Both the position numbers and the translations under genes were made by a program. Below the pieces are notes generated by a model. The model was not told the DNA's origin. It was given only the letters and a program-made list of their open reading frames with translations, and ran no database searches. Shown here in pieces: positions 6,016 through 12,800 of a stretch of 14,692 nucleotides of DNA. Where the stretch lies: contig CAYGCQ010000028.1 in NCBI GenBank assembly GCA_964348455.1, positions 1 to 14,692 on the forward strand, written 5' to 3'. This DNA is from UBA10133 sp964348455. GTDB taxonomy: Bacteria > Patescibacteriota > Microgenomatia > UBA1400 > MFAQ01. Each line of letters starts with the position of its first letter. The stretch's first letter is position 1.

Positions 6016-7686
6016 CTATTTTTGCTCTAGATTGTATATTCTAAGTGCCGGTGTCTGATCAGGATATTTGATGACTGCCGACGGCGTAGCAAACTCTGCA
6101 TCTATCTCAGTTGGATAGTTTATAAAGTATCGGTCAGGAAGTACGATGTAATCGACAGGTATTACAGTCAAAAATCGCTGAAGGTCATTGAGTGACTTTG
6201 GATTTACAAAATACAGATTGGTGAATGTTTGATTGAAGTGAGACTCCCCTATTACTATTTCCGAAATCTTAAAAGAGTTGTACTGATCAAATGGCGTGTT
6301 TTGCCAAAAACGAAAATCGTTATTGTGATAATAACCGTCCCAGATAACGAGCATTGGAGCATTATTATTCTTTACTTGGAAGTCTGAGAGTTCCTTGAAT
6401 CCATACTCATAACTACGGGCAGACAACGAAGGATAGACATGGAAGTAGCCAAAGAAGAAATAATAGGCGGAGTAGAGACCAATAAGTCCTATGAGTATTC
6501 CGTAGGGAATTTTCAAGTTCTTTTTTACAAGATTAAACGATTCCACTATGCCTAGGGCACAGAAATATGTCAGGAAAGGGAGCATCGTTACTACACGAAG
6601 AAGATAGCCAGCTCCGTCTTTCGTTATAGCTGCGGGGATTGGAGAGGCGAGGATCCAGATGAGAAATATTTGCTTGGTTTTTTTATCTGCAGTTCCGAAG
6701 AACACAAAGGCTCCGTAAAGCAGAAAGGGAATCAGGAAGGGATAGAAGGCTCCGACCTGCCCGGTGGAATGCCGGAGAATGGCGTCTCCTTTGAAAAAGA
6801 GCCAGTCTAGAGAGAAGAAGGAGAAATAGTTGTGGGCAAAAGTAGATAGATTTGCCATGGCTCGGTTGTAGACCAGTTTGTTGGCCAGCTGCTCCGGGGG
6901 TTGACCGAAAGAAAAAATGGTGGGCTCAGAACTCCAGGAAAGGGCTCGGTACTTATCCGTCTGCCAAGGAGTATTCACATCCCGCCAAATGGCCAGGTCT
7001 AGACCACGGCCGGCATTATTAAAGACCTGATACTTCCCTATCATAATTCCTAAGACAGCCAAGATAATTACACCGAGCACAGAAAAGAGATATTTTATGT
7101 TGAGTGAGTTTTCCAGCAGTAGTTCCTTAAAGAGTAAAAACAAAACAAATGGAGCCATGATAATTAAAGTTGGATAAAAATAGCCTCCGATAAAATATGG
7201 AATAAGTGAAATCAGTTTTCCTTGCCAGCTTTTGGCATGGAGATAAATTATCAGATGAATTAGTGACAGCAATACAATAACTGGAATATGCGTATGACCG
7301 ATGCGGCTAATCATATAGTTCCATGGCATTATGACCAGCAGGACCGAATAGATCAGACCCACTCTCAGATATAGATTGCTACCCATGGACTTGGTAACTC
7401 TGCTAGCAAAGTAATACCCAATAAGTATGGCTACAGACCCGTAAAATGCAGATAAAAACCTCACACCAAAAGGAGTCAATCCAAATAACCATGTAGCGGA
7501 AAAAATATACTTAAAGGTAGCCATGACCAAGCCACTGGCAAGTGTTACTTGCTCGTAAAAGTAATGCCCCGTCTCATCAGCGTAAAGTGGTGGGATGTTT
7601 AGATTTAGTCGGTAAAGACGAAGAAATAGCCCAAGCAAAAAGATGAGTCCCAGAAGGAGTGTGGCTTTGAGGACGTTTTTATTCAT
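6016..7686 (-). CDS. GT-C family membrane glycosyltransferase (PMT/RgtA-D-like)
   Basis: Integral membrane protein of 556 residues, third gene of the 10715-6016 unit. First outer loop: PPLYADETGHYFY (32-44) with the acidic pair D37-E38. MPWNYMISRIGHTH (120-133), WLFFKGDAILRHS (295-307), DGAGYLLR (357-364), YEYGFKEL (426-433) and IKYPD (539-543) mirror the 2432-4195 protein, making them paralogues. About eleven hydrophobic segments precede a soluble C-terminal outer domain (from about 420). Compared with the paralogue, the segment between the DE pair and the next helix is about 18 residues shorter and lacks the TGKD and DGTPLP stretches. The ATG (7686) lies inside the end of the preceding gene with an 8-nt overlap and no Shine-Dalgarno, so translation is probably coupled. 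Stop TAG. Donor probably a polyprenyl-phosphate sugar; acceptor unknown. Confidence 0.87.
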   Translation of the reverse strand: MNKNVLKATLLLGLIFLLGLFLRLYRLNLNIPPLYADETGHYFYEQVTLASGLVMATFKYIFSATWLFGLTPFGVRFLSAFYGSVAILIGYYFASRVTKSMGSNLYLRVGLIYSVLLVIMPWNYMISRIGHTHIPVIVLLSLIHLIIYLHAKSWQGKLISLIPYFIGGYFYPTLIIMAPFVLFLLFKELLLENSLNIKYLFSVLGVIILAVLGIMIGKYQVFNNAGRGLDLAIWRDVNTPWQTDKYRALSWSSEPTIFSFGQPPEQLANKLVYNRAMANLSTFAHNYFSFFSLDWLFFKGDAILRHSTGQVGAFYPFLIPFLLYGAFVFFGTADKKTKQIFLIWILASPIPAAITKDGAGYLLRVVTMLPFLTYFCALGIVESFNLVKKNLKIPYGILIGLIGLYSAYYFFFGYFHVYPSLSARSYEYGFKELSDFQVKNNNAPMLVIWDGYYHNNDFRFWQNTPFDQYNSFKISEIVIGESHFNQTFTNLYFVNPKSLNDLQRFLTVIPVDYIVLPDRYFINYPTEIDAEFATPSAVIKYPDQTPALRIYNLEQK

Positions 7687-9112
7687 TGGGTAGGAATTGC
7701 TTTGTGCTTAAATAAACTGGGGTCCAGCCGGCAGGAGTAGCTTCCGGCATATCTTGATAATATACCTTTATATCTCGGTTGTTGTAGTAAACCTTGAAAA
7801 AATCCGAACTTGAAAGAGCTTGAGAAATCTGCTTTGATTGACCCCAAATCTCGCCATTGTCGTCAGCATCATTTACAAACTCAAAGTACTGAAGTTCCGG
7901 AGGTGTGGGATACTTCTCTCTCATAAACCTGTAAACGCTCTGGGAGACCTCCCCTCTGCTCATAGAGTAGTGCCGGGTATAGGTCAGATAATTCATCGAT
8001 AAATTCAAAAACACAAAAAAGGTAAAAAAACAAAAACTCAAAATATTGAGTTTCTTTGGCATTAGCCAGGCAATTGCCAGGGAAAATCCAACCAAAGGTA
8101 ATCCAAGTTCGAGTGCAAACTTATGTGAAGGAAGAAAAAGAACAGGAAGAATAGTAATCAAGAAAAATAATATATATTTAAAAACTTCTGTCATTCCCGA
8201 CCTGATCGGGAATCCATCCCCTTTCTTAAAAAATAATTCTCTTATTTTTTGAATGAATAGAAGAGCAGTCGCACCTATCGTTCCCAGTAGTAGCGGAATT
8301 ATCACCCTCCACCAAACCGCATAATCCGTGAATAACTTGGGCACCAACCTCAGTCCACTCCCCATATAGTCGACAAGTAGCTCTGGCGCACCGAAACTCC
8401 AAAGGACATACCACATGAGTGTATTCGCTGCTTTGACGGGTGAGAAATTCCAGACATAGCTGTCACCCTCTGGCGAACCAAAAACTACAAAACGGAAATA
8501 TAGGTACACTAGTAAAATCCCTCCGATAGGTAGAAAAGAAACAAGATTTTTTTTGATCTCTTTAAAATTATAAAGGAGTAATAGGAGTGGAATCACAACA
8601 GCCGTTTCCTTCGACATCAGAGCCAGAACAAAGAATACTAAAGCTTTTATTTTTGATATCGGAAAATTTAATAAACAGAGAAGAGAAAAGATAACTAGTG
8701 AGATTTCCTGAAACGCAGAAAGAAAATAAAGTCGAGTAAAATTGGATACTGAAAAAGCGTAAATGATGACAGCGATTAGTGCAAGGCTCGTAGTTCTTAG
8801 TTCGCGCTGAGCCAGTCGATAAACCAGATAAAGGGAATAGGCAAAGCAGATAAGGACAAACAAATGATAAGGCCAGACCGTGAGGCCAAAGAGACTTTGA
8901 AAAACGTAAAAGAAAACCTGAGTTGGAAGTGGCCGCCAAAAAGCGGCAGACTGAGCTGTATGCGAGAAAGTAAAGAAATTTAAAAATTCCCCTATTGAAT
9001 TTATTTGAGTAATCCGAAGGTGAAACCAATCATCCCCGGAGAAGAAGACAAAAAGTGAAGGTAAAAATATAAGTATTGGGAGGAAATAGAGATATTTTTT
9101 AAACCAGTTCAC
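7679..9112 (-). CDS. GT-C-like membrane glycosyltransferase containing an in-frame palindromic repeat
   Basis: Integral membrane protein of 477 residues, second gene of the three-gene unit. The first outer loop has FSGDDWFHLR (24-33, D27-D28), followed by FWRPLPTQVFFYVFQSLFG (58-76), an arrangement common in GT-C proteins of the PMT/TMTC type. MSKETAVVIPLLLLLYNF (166-183) is the familiar SKE-containing helix. About ten hydrophobic segments are followed by a soluble tail of about 100 residues from 375. Residues 298-307 (GDGFPIRSGM) are encoded by a REP-like palindrome placed between two helices and look foreign to the family. GTG start at 9112, 4 nt after the stop of the preceding gene; no Shine-Dalgarno. 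It overlaps the next gene by 8 nt. Substrate unknown. The family call rests on topology and the DD/SKE motifs, so it is weaker than for the two paralogues with DE motifs. Confidence 0.8.
   Translation of the reverse strand: MNWFKKYLYFLPILIFLPSLFVFFSGDDWFHLRITQINSIGEFLNFFTFSHTAQSAAFWRPLPTQVFFYVFQSLFGLTVWPYHLFVLICFAYSLYLVYRLAQRELRTTSLALIAVIIYAFSVSNFTRLYFLSAFQEISLVIFSLLCLLNFPISKIKALVFFVLALMSKETAVVIPLLLLLYNFKEIKKNLVSFLPIGGILLVYLYFRFVVFGSPEGDSYVWNFSPVKAANTLMWYVLWSFGAPELLVDYMGSGLRLVPKLFTDYAVWWRVIIPLLLGTIGATALLFIQKIRELFFKKGDGFPIRSGMTEVFKYILFFLITILPVLFLPSHKFALELGLPLVGFSLAIAWLMPKKLNILSFCFFTFFVFLNLSMNYLTYTRHYSMSRGEVSQSVYRFMREKYPTPPELQYFEFVNDADDNGEIWGQSKQISQALSSSDFFKVYYNNRDIKVYYQDMPEATPAGWTPVYLSTKQFLPNE
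8193..8213. repeat. REP/dRS3-like palindromic repeat inside a coding region
   Basis: Arms ATTCCCGA (8193-8200) and TCGGGAAT (8206-8213) are exact inverted copies around a 5-base centre, CCTGA. The flanks GTC before and CCA after fit the widespread bacterial dispersed element that reads GTCATTCCC...GGGAATCCA, to which the Neisseria dRS3 consensus ATTCCC-N8-GGGAAT also belongs. The element adds a multiple of three in effect: the gene stays open across it and reads GFPIRSGM. Only one copy lies in the window. Confidence 0.7.
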
Positions 9113-9116
9113 TTTA

Positions 9117-10715
9117 TTATTTTAGTGTATTTTGCTCACCAAAGCGATAATCGAAAGGTAAGCAATTTGAATCTCCTTTGGAAAAAGTCTTAACACACAT
9201 CTGGCCAGATTTTGTAATTGTAGGGTTTGTACGAACAACAATCTTTTCATTGGTCCACTTCAAGACGTATTCTCCCTGCTCTATGTCATCAATAAAAACT
9301 TTTCCAACAAAGGGCCTGTCTTGAAAATTCTTTCCTTTTAGCGTGATATCTACCCACGCCTCGGCAGTAGTTTGAGGTGTGATAGAAAATATTTTTGGAG
9401 AGTATTGAAAGGTAGTTAATTGAGAAGAAGTAAAATTAATAGCTTGCTGAAATAAAAAGGTAAAGGTGAGTAAATAAAAAACGTTTGCCAAAAGAATTTT
9501 CCTTTTATAGTAGAAAATAAAACAACCAGCCATTACTATCGCTCCGACCAAACTACAGTATCGAATTAGATCTGGTGGAAGTGGAGTATTTGAGTTGAAG
9601 GTCAAAAATAACAAATAGCTATAATGTAATCCTAAAACAGTATCGTAAAGGCTTTTAACTATAAGTAACAAAGAAAATATAACTAAGGTCCTCTTTGTTA
9701 AAATACTTGACTTTTTAGTTTCGTCTATTTTCAACTTAGAGAAAGTCTTAATAAAATGATTTATGGTCAGAATCGCTTTAGGTTCGTACATGAGTTCGTA
9801 TATTTGTTGAATTACAGTGATGCAGAGAAACATGTATACCCACATTGCCGTTTTTTCAGCAAAACCTTCCTCGCCAATGACGAGCAACAAGGGCGTAATT
9901 GCTAAGAATCCGAGTGCAAAAGACGCAGAAATGCGTGATTCGAATTTATGTCTATATATGACTAGTGACCAGAGAAACAGAATAGAGAAGAGTGGAAAGT
10001 AGCCACTGAACTGAAAATAAAAAACCTCTGCAAGGATGGAGGAAAGTGCTATTAAAGTGATAAATTGAAAACTAGTGCCAGCTAGATATAAATATAGCAG
10101 GTAGAAAATTAAGGGAGAAAAGTAGACTGTGGCACCTAGAAGATTTTCTGGGCTGCCCACAACATTGACAATTTTTTTAATAAAGAATTCTATTGTCATT
10201 GACCCACTTTTAAAAATTTCGTTTTTGTCGAAAAAAGAAGCAGCTGTAAAAACCGGTCGTGTGTTTTCAAGAAAAATACCACTTCCCGTTGCTCCTCTAA
10301 GTGATTCCAACTCAAACTGAAAACTCTTACCAACAGAATCTCGAATAATTGGGAAGCCAAAAGGAAACAATTTACCTGGTAAAAATTGGTCCGTTTTGTA
10401 TTTGGCTTCGTAGTACCAGCCGCTCGCTCCATTTTCTTTAAAACGGAACATAAGTATATCGTCGCTATCTCGATTTTGATTGGAGAACCTCACAGAAACT
10501 ATGCCAAGGTTAGGATATTTACTCTGGAAGCGTCCAAAAACCTTGTCACCCGCTAAAAGTTCACCTGAACGGGTGGACATTAATTCCTCCGAAGTCCCGT
10601 TTACTAATAAATTAAAAACACCAAAACCATTATCAAATAGATATTTATAAAAAAAACACGACCCCAAGACTAAGAGGGCAAAGACAATGAAGAGGGTGAT
10701 TACTCTACTTTTCAT
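9117..10715 (-). CDS. Membrane protein with N-terminal beta-rich domain and C-terminal IPT/TIG-like domain
   Basis: Protein of 532 residues, first gene of the 10715-6016 unit. Seen: signal anchor at 4-22; a soluble outer region (about 55-165) with alternating hydrophobic residues and motifs VSVRFSNQNRDSDDILMFRF (73-92) and FPFGFPIIRDSVGKSFQFEL (117-136), suggestive of a beta-sandwich, perhaps carbohydrate-binding; about eight membrane segments between 196 and 425; then an outer domain (about 441-525) with SITPQ, DITLKGKNF, VFIDD and a Cys pair (C507, C518) that fits the IPT/TIG immunoglobulin-like fold. No acidic GT-C motif is visible in the first loop, so catalytic activity is doubtful. It could be a scaffold or substrate-binding partner of the two glycosyltransferases that follow (4-nt gap). 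ATG 10715 agrees with the signal anchor and a promoter just upstream. No family name recognised with confidence. Confidence 0.75.
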   Translation of the reverse strand: MKSRVITLFIVFALLVLGSCFFYKYLFDNGFGVFNLLVNGTSEELMSTRSGELLAGDKVFGRFQSKYPNLGIVSVRFSNQNRDSDDILMFRFKENGASGWYYEAKYKTDQFLPGKLFPFGFPIIRDSVGKSFQFELESLRGATGSGIFLENTRPVFTAASFFDKNEIFKSGSMTIEFFIKKIVNVVGSPENLLGATVYFSPLIFYLLYLYLAGTSFQFITLIALSSILAEVFYFQFSGYFPLFSILFLWSLVIYRHKFESRISASFALGFLAITPLLLVIGEEGFAEKTAMWVYMFLCITVIQQIYELMYEPKAILTINHFIKTFSKLKIDETKKSSILTKRTLVIFSLLLIVKSLYDTVLGLHYSYLLFLTFNSNTPLPPDLIRYCSLVGAIVMAGCFIFYYKRKILLANVFYLLTFTFLFQQAINFTSSQLTTFQYSPKIFSITPQTTAEAWVDITLKGKNFQDRPFVGKVFIDDIEQGEYVLKWTNEKIVVRTNPTITKSGQMCVKTFSKGDSNCLPFDYRFGEQNTLK

Positions 10716-10731
10716 TCTTATTGCTTAGCAA

Positions 10732-10759
10732 ATTATGTTTGAATAGATTGATAAGCCAA
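10732..10759 (-). promoter_or_regulatory. Promoter of the 10715-6016 three-gene unit
   Basis: The minus strand has TTGGCT (10759-10754, 4/6 to TTGACA), a 16-bp spacer and CATAAT (10737-10732, 5/6 to TATAAT). The -10 box ends 16 nt before ATG 10715, giving a leader of about 10 nt with no clear Shine-Dalgarno. This is the only site in the window with both boxes at near-normal spacing. Confidence 0.45.
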
Positions 10760-10869
10760 TTGTGAGAAGACTAAAATTCGTAGCATTCCCCAATACTGGT
10801 TCTTTATCGTAGGCACATATCTATTCTACCCTAACTGAGAGCGTATTAATAAAAACAGGAAACATTACT

Positions 10870-10898
10870 TATAATTTTGACAATAATTGGGCTACAAT
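10870..10898 (+). promoter_or_regulatory. Promoter region of the methyltransferase pair
   Basis: Two candidate -10 boxes precede the ATG at 10908: a perfect TATAAT (10870-10875), which would give a leader of about 25 nt, and TACAAT (10893-10898), which would give an almost leaderless transcript. A perfect TTGACA (10877-10882) lies between them but only 10 bp before the second box. AGGGAG (10901-10906) resembles a Shine-Dalgarno but is 1 nt from the ATG, too close for normal use. Confidence 0.4.
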
Positions 10899-10907
10899 TT
10901 AGGGAGT

Positions 10908-11855
10908 ATGCCGAAAACAAATAATTCAATCAACATAAAGAAATACTTGCACTGTAGTAAGTGTGGTGGTGAAGTAAAGACTAATAATAAAACAGTTGAG
11001 TGTGTGCTATGCCATAAATGCTATCCGATGATTGACGGAAGTATTCCTGATATGACTATAGATGTATCATCAGAAACCGAAATTTCATTAAAAAAATGGG
11101 ACGAGCTTTATAGTAATAAAAAATACCTTGCCGATTTGGAAAAAGACTACAAAATACATTTTTTGGGAAATATTCTTGAACAGCTTATAGAATACATTCC
11201 TAAAACAAAAAATGGTGAAACGTTTTTAGAAATAGGATCCGGTTCGGCAATAGTTGGCGAGCAGTTTGCAAAAGAGGGGTATTTTTTTATTGGTATTGAT
11301 TTTTCGATCAGTGCTTTAAGATATCTTAAGTCTAGGCTGGACAAGAACGGTATAAAAAACTATCTTCTTGTGAGGGGAGATATCCAAAATATGCCAATCA
11401 GAAATAATGTAATAAATGCTATATACGGGGGCGGTGTAATCGAACATTTTAAAAACACCCAAGTAGTTATCAATCATCTCTACAGGATTCTAAAAAAAGG
11501 AGGGGTTTCATTTAACTCAGTTCCCGTCTTTAACATCGGAAACCTTATCTATAGAAGCCGATGGGGGGGTATCCCAAATGTTCCAATATTGAAACAAATT
11601 ACAGAGTTCATACACGTTAAATTGCTCAAAAGCAGATACATGGTCTTTGGATATGAGCTTCAGTTTACCCAGGAACAACTTAGGCAACTGCACATAAATG
11701 CGGGATTTTTACCTCAAAAAATACATATTTCAAGATTTAGATGCGAAGTTCAGCTGAATGGAATAGTTAACAAGAAACTTAGAAGCTTTTTAATTGGTCT
11801 GTGTGACAATAACAAGAACTTCTGGCCGGGAGTAAAAGTTGTTTCGTTTAAATGA
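10908..11855 (+). CDS. SAM-dependent methyltransferase with N-terminal zinc ribbon
   Basis: Class I (Rossmann-fold) methyltransferase of 315 residues, cytosolic. Residues 14-49 form a zinc ribbon of the Trm112/UPF0434 type: CSKC (C16, C19) and CVLC (C32, C35), then the usual YPMIDGSIPDM ending (39-49). The SAM domain follows: motif I FLEIGSGSAIVG (106-117), acidic IDFS (D131) after strand 2, GDIQNMPI (157-164), GGGVIEHF (174-181) and LKKGG (195-199). In the UbiE/COQ5-like (Methyltransf_11) group such proteins methylate small molecules, sugars or lipids; the target here is unknown. The first in-frame start would be TTG 10887, but ATG 10908 fits the domain start and the upstream promoter-like boxes. 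It is followed after 3 nt by a second methyltransferase, so the two are translated as a pair. Setting within a glycan island suggests modification of a sugar or carrier-lipid intermediate. Confidence 0.85.
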   Translation: MPKTNNSINIKKYLHCSKCGGEVKTNNKTVECVLCHKCYPMIDGSIPDMTIDVSSETEISLKKWDELYSNKKYLADLEKDYKIHFLGNILEQLIEYIPKTKNGETFLEIGSGSAIVGEQFAKEGYFFIGIDFSISALRYLKSRLDKNGIKNYLLVRGDIQNMPIRNNVINAIYGGGVIEHFKNTQVVINHLYRILKKGGVSFNSVPVFNIGNLIYRSRWGGIPNVPILKQITEFIHVKLLKSRYMVFGYELQFTQEQLRQLHINAGFLPQKIHISRFRCEVQLNGIVNKKLRSFLIGLCDNNKNFWPGVKVVSFK

Positions 11856-11858
11856 GAT

Positions 11859-12668
11859 ATGAATAAACGTATTAAAGACAAGGTAAAAAAATATTATTTT
11901 CAAAACTACAAAGGCGTAGCCCCTGATATTAATCAGTTTGTCGCCGATATGCTAAGTAGCAGGCAGGCAGATGATGAGGTCGAATGGATAAAAAAATATG
12001 TTAATTTGAACAAGACTATTAATATTTTGGACTATGGCTGTGGAATAGGAAATGTAGTAGTAAGTTTAGCATCAAAGGGCTATAAGATTGATGGATTTGA
12101 AGTATCCAAACCACTGTTACAAATCGTCCAAGATCGGATAACTTCTCAAAAACTTTCATCTAAAATTTTTAACCCAAAGAGCAATGTCCTAAAAAAATAC
12201 GATTTAATTACCTCGATCTATGTAGCAGAGCATGTATCGGATCTCAGGGAATATCTTTCTAAGGGTATTTCGCTGTTAAAGCCTGGTGGTGTATTTTTAG
12301 TCTTTACATGTAACTACTCAATTTTCTGGGAATTCCATTACCAACTCTTCTTACCTATATTTTCAAAATCATTCTCAAAACTTATCCTTAAAATCCTTGG
12401 TCGAAATATTCATTTTTTCGACGAACTCTTGTTTGTTACACCCAAGGTTTTTGATGATACACTAAAATTAATTAGTCGTGGTGGCGAAAAATTTAGATCT
12501 GATAATGTTGGTAAATCGGCTTTTATTGAATCTATCTCTCAATCTAAATATCACAGTCCATTATTTTCCATGTTTTTTAGAGTGGCGAAGTTTTTTAAGC
12601 TTGATACTTTCTTGATACAAATTGGATTTTATAATCCTTTAATATATATAATTTCAAAAGAGGATTAG
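11859..12668 (+). CDS. SAM-dependent methyltransferase (Methyltransf_23/UbiG-like)
   Basis: Class I methyltransferase of 269 residues, second gene of the methyltransferase pair, 3 nt after the stop of the first and without a Shine-Dalgarno. Seen: basic N-terminal helix, motif I ILDYGCGIGN (56-65), the acidic end of strand 2 (GFEVSK, E81), DLITSIYVAEHVSDL (115-129, post-motif region) and LLKPGGVFLVFT (139-150). The C-terminal third (about 155-260) is hydrophobic and aromatic with FFDELLFVTPKVFDDTL (186-202), which resembles the lid regions of sugar or lipid O-methyltransferases. Substrate not deducible. The gene is noticeably AT-rich. It converges on the large membrane gene that ends at 12801, with no obvious terminator in the gap. 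Confidence 0.85.
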   Translation: MNKRIKDKVKKYYFQNYKGVAPDINQFVADMLSSRQADDEVEWIKKYVNLNKTINILDYGCGIGNVVVSLASKGYKIDGFEVSKPLLQIVQDRITSQKLSSKIFNPKSNVLKKYDLITSIYVAEHVSDLREYLSKGISLLKPGGVFLVFTCNYSIFWEFHYQLFLPIFSKSFSKLILKILGRNIHFFDELLFVTPKVFDDTLKLISRGGEKFRSDNVGKSAFIESISQSKYHSPLFSMFFRVAKFFKLDTFLIQIGFYNPLIYIISKED

Positions 12669-12684
12669 CCATCTTCGAGCATCT

Positions 12685-12718
12685 TCATAGCAGCGGTCTC
12701 AGTTTTATCTCATAGCAG
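12685..12718. repeat. Short direct repeat in the gap between convergent genes
   Basis: TCATAGCAG occurs at 12685-12693 and 12710-12718, 25 bp apart start to start. CATCTTC is also repeated nearby (12670-12686 region). The 132-bp gap 12669-12800 shows no stem with a T-run and no small open frame that I can support. The repeat may be chance. Confidence 0.25.
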
Positions 12719-12800
12719 GGCAGACAAACTCTTTTATTTATTAATTCCTTTATAAATCGCACTATTGTTTTAGTTCCTTGCTAATCTTTGGTACCAGAAT

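Noticed and set aside
8228..8250. A/T-only hairpin (AAAAAATAA and TTATTTTTT around TTCTC)
   Set aside because: It lies within the glycosyltransferase coding region, consists only of A and T pairs and encodes a normal Lys/Phe-rich loop; likely chance in AT-rich DNA.
8046..8252. Plus-strand frame of 68 residues containing VIPDLIGNPSP
   Set aside because: This is the antisense reading of the glycosyltransferase and of its REP-like element; such peptides are typical false translations of this repeat.
8568..9029. Minus-strand frame of 153 residues within the 7679-9112 gene
   Set aside because: A shifted reading of the real gene; Ser/Phe/Cys-rich composition and no recognisable motif.
10901..10906. 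AGGGAG as a working Shine-Dalgarno
   Set aside because: Only 1 nt separates it from the ATG at 10908, too close for normal ribosome placement, and no other gene in the window has such a site.
10887..10907. TTG start at 10887 for the zinc-ribbon methyltransferase
   Set aside because: The seven extra residues fall on a promoter-like TACAAT; ATG 10908 gives a normal N-terminus before the zinc ribbon.
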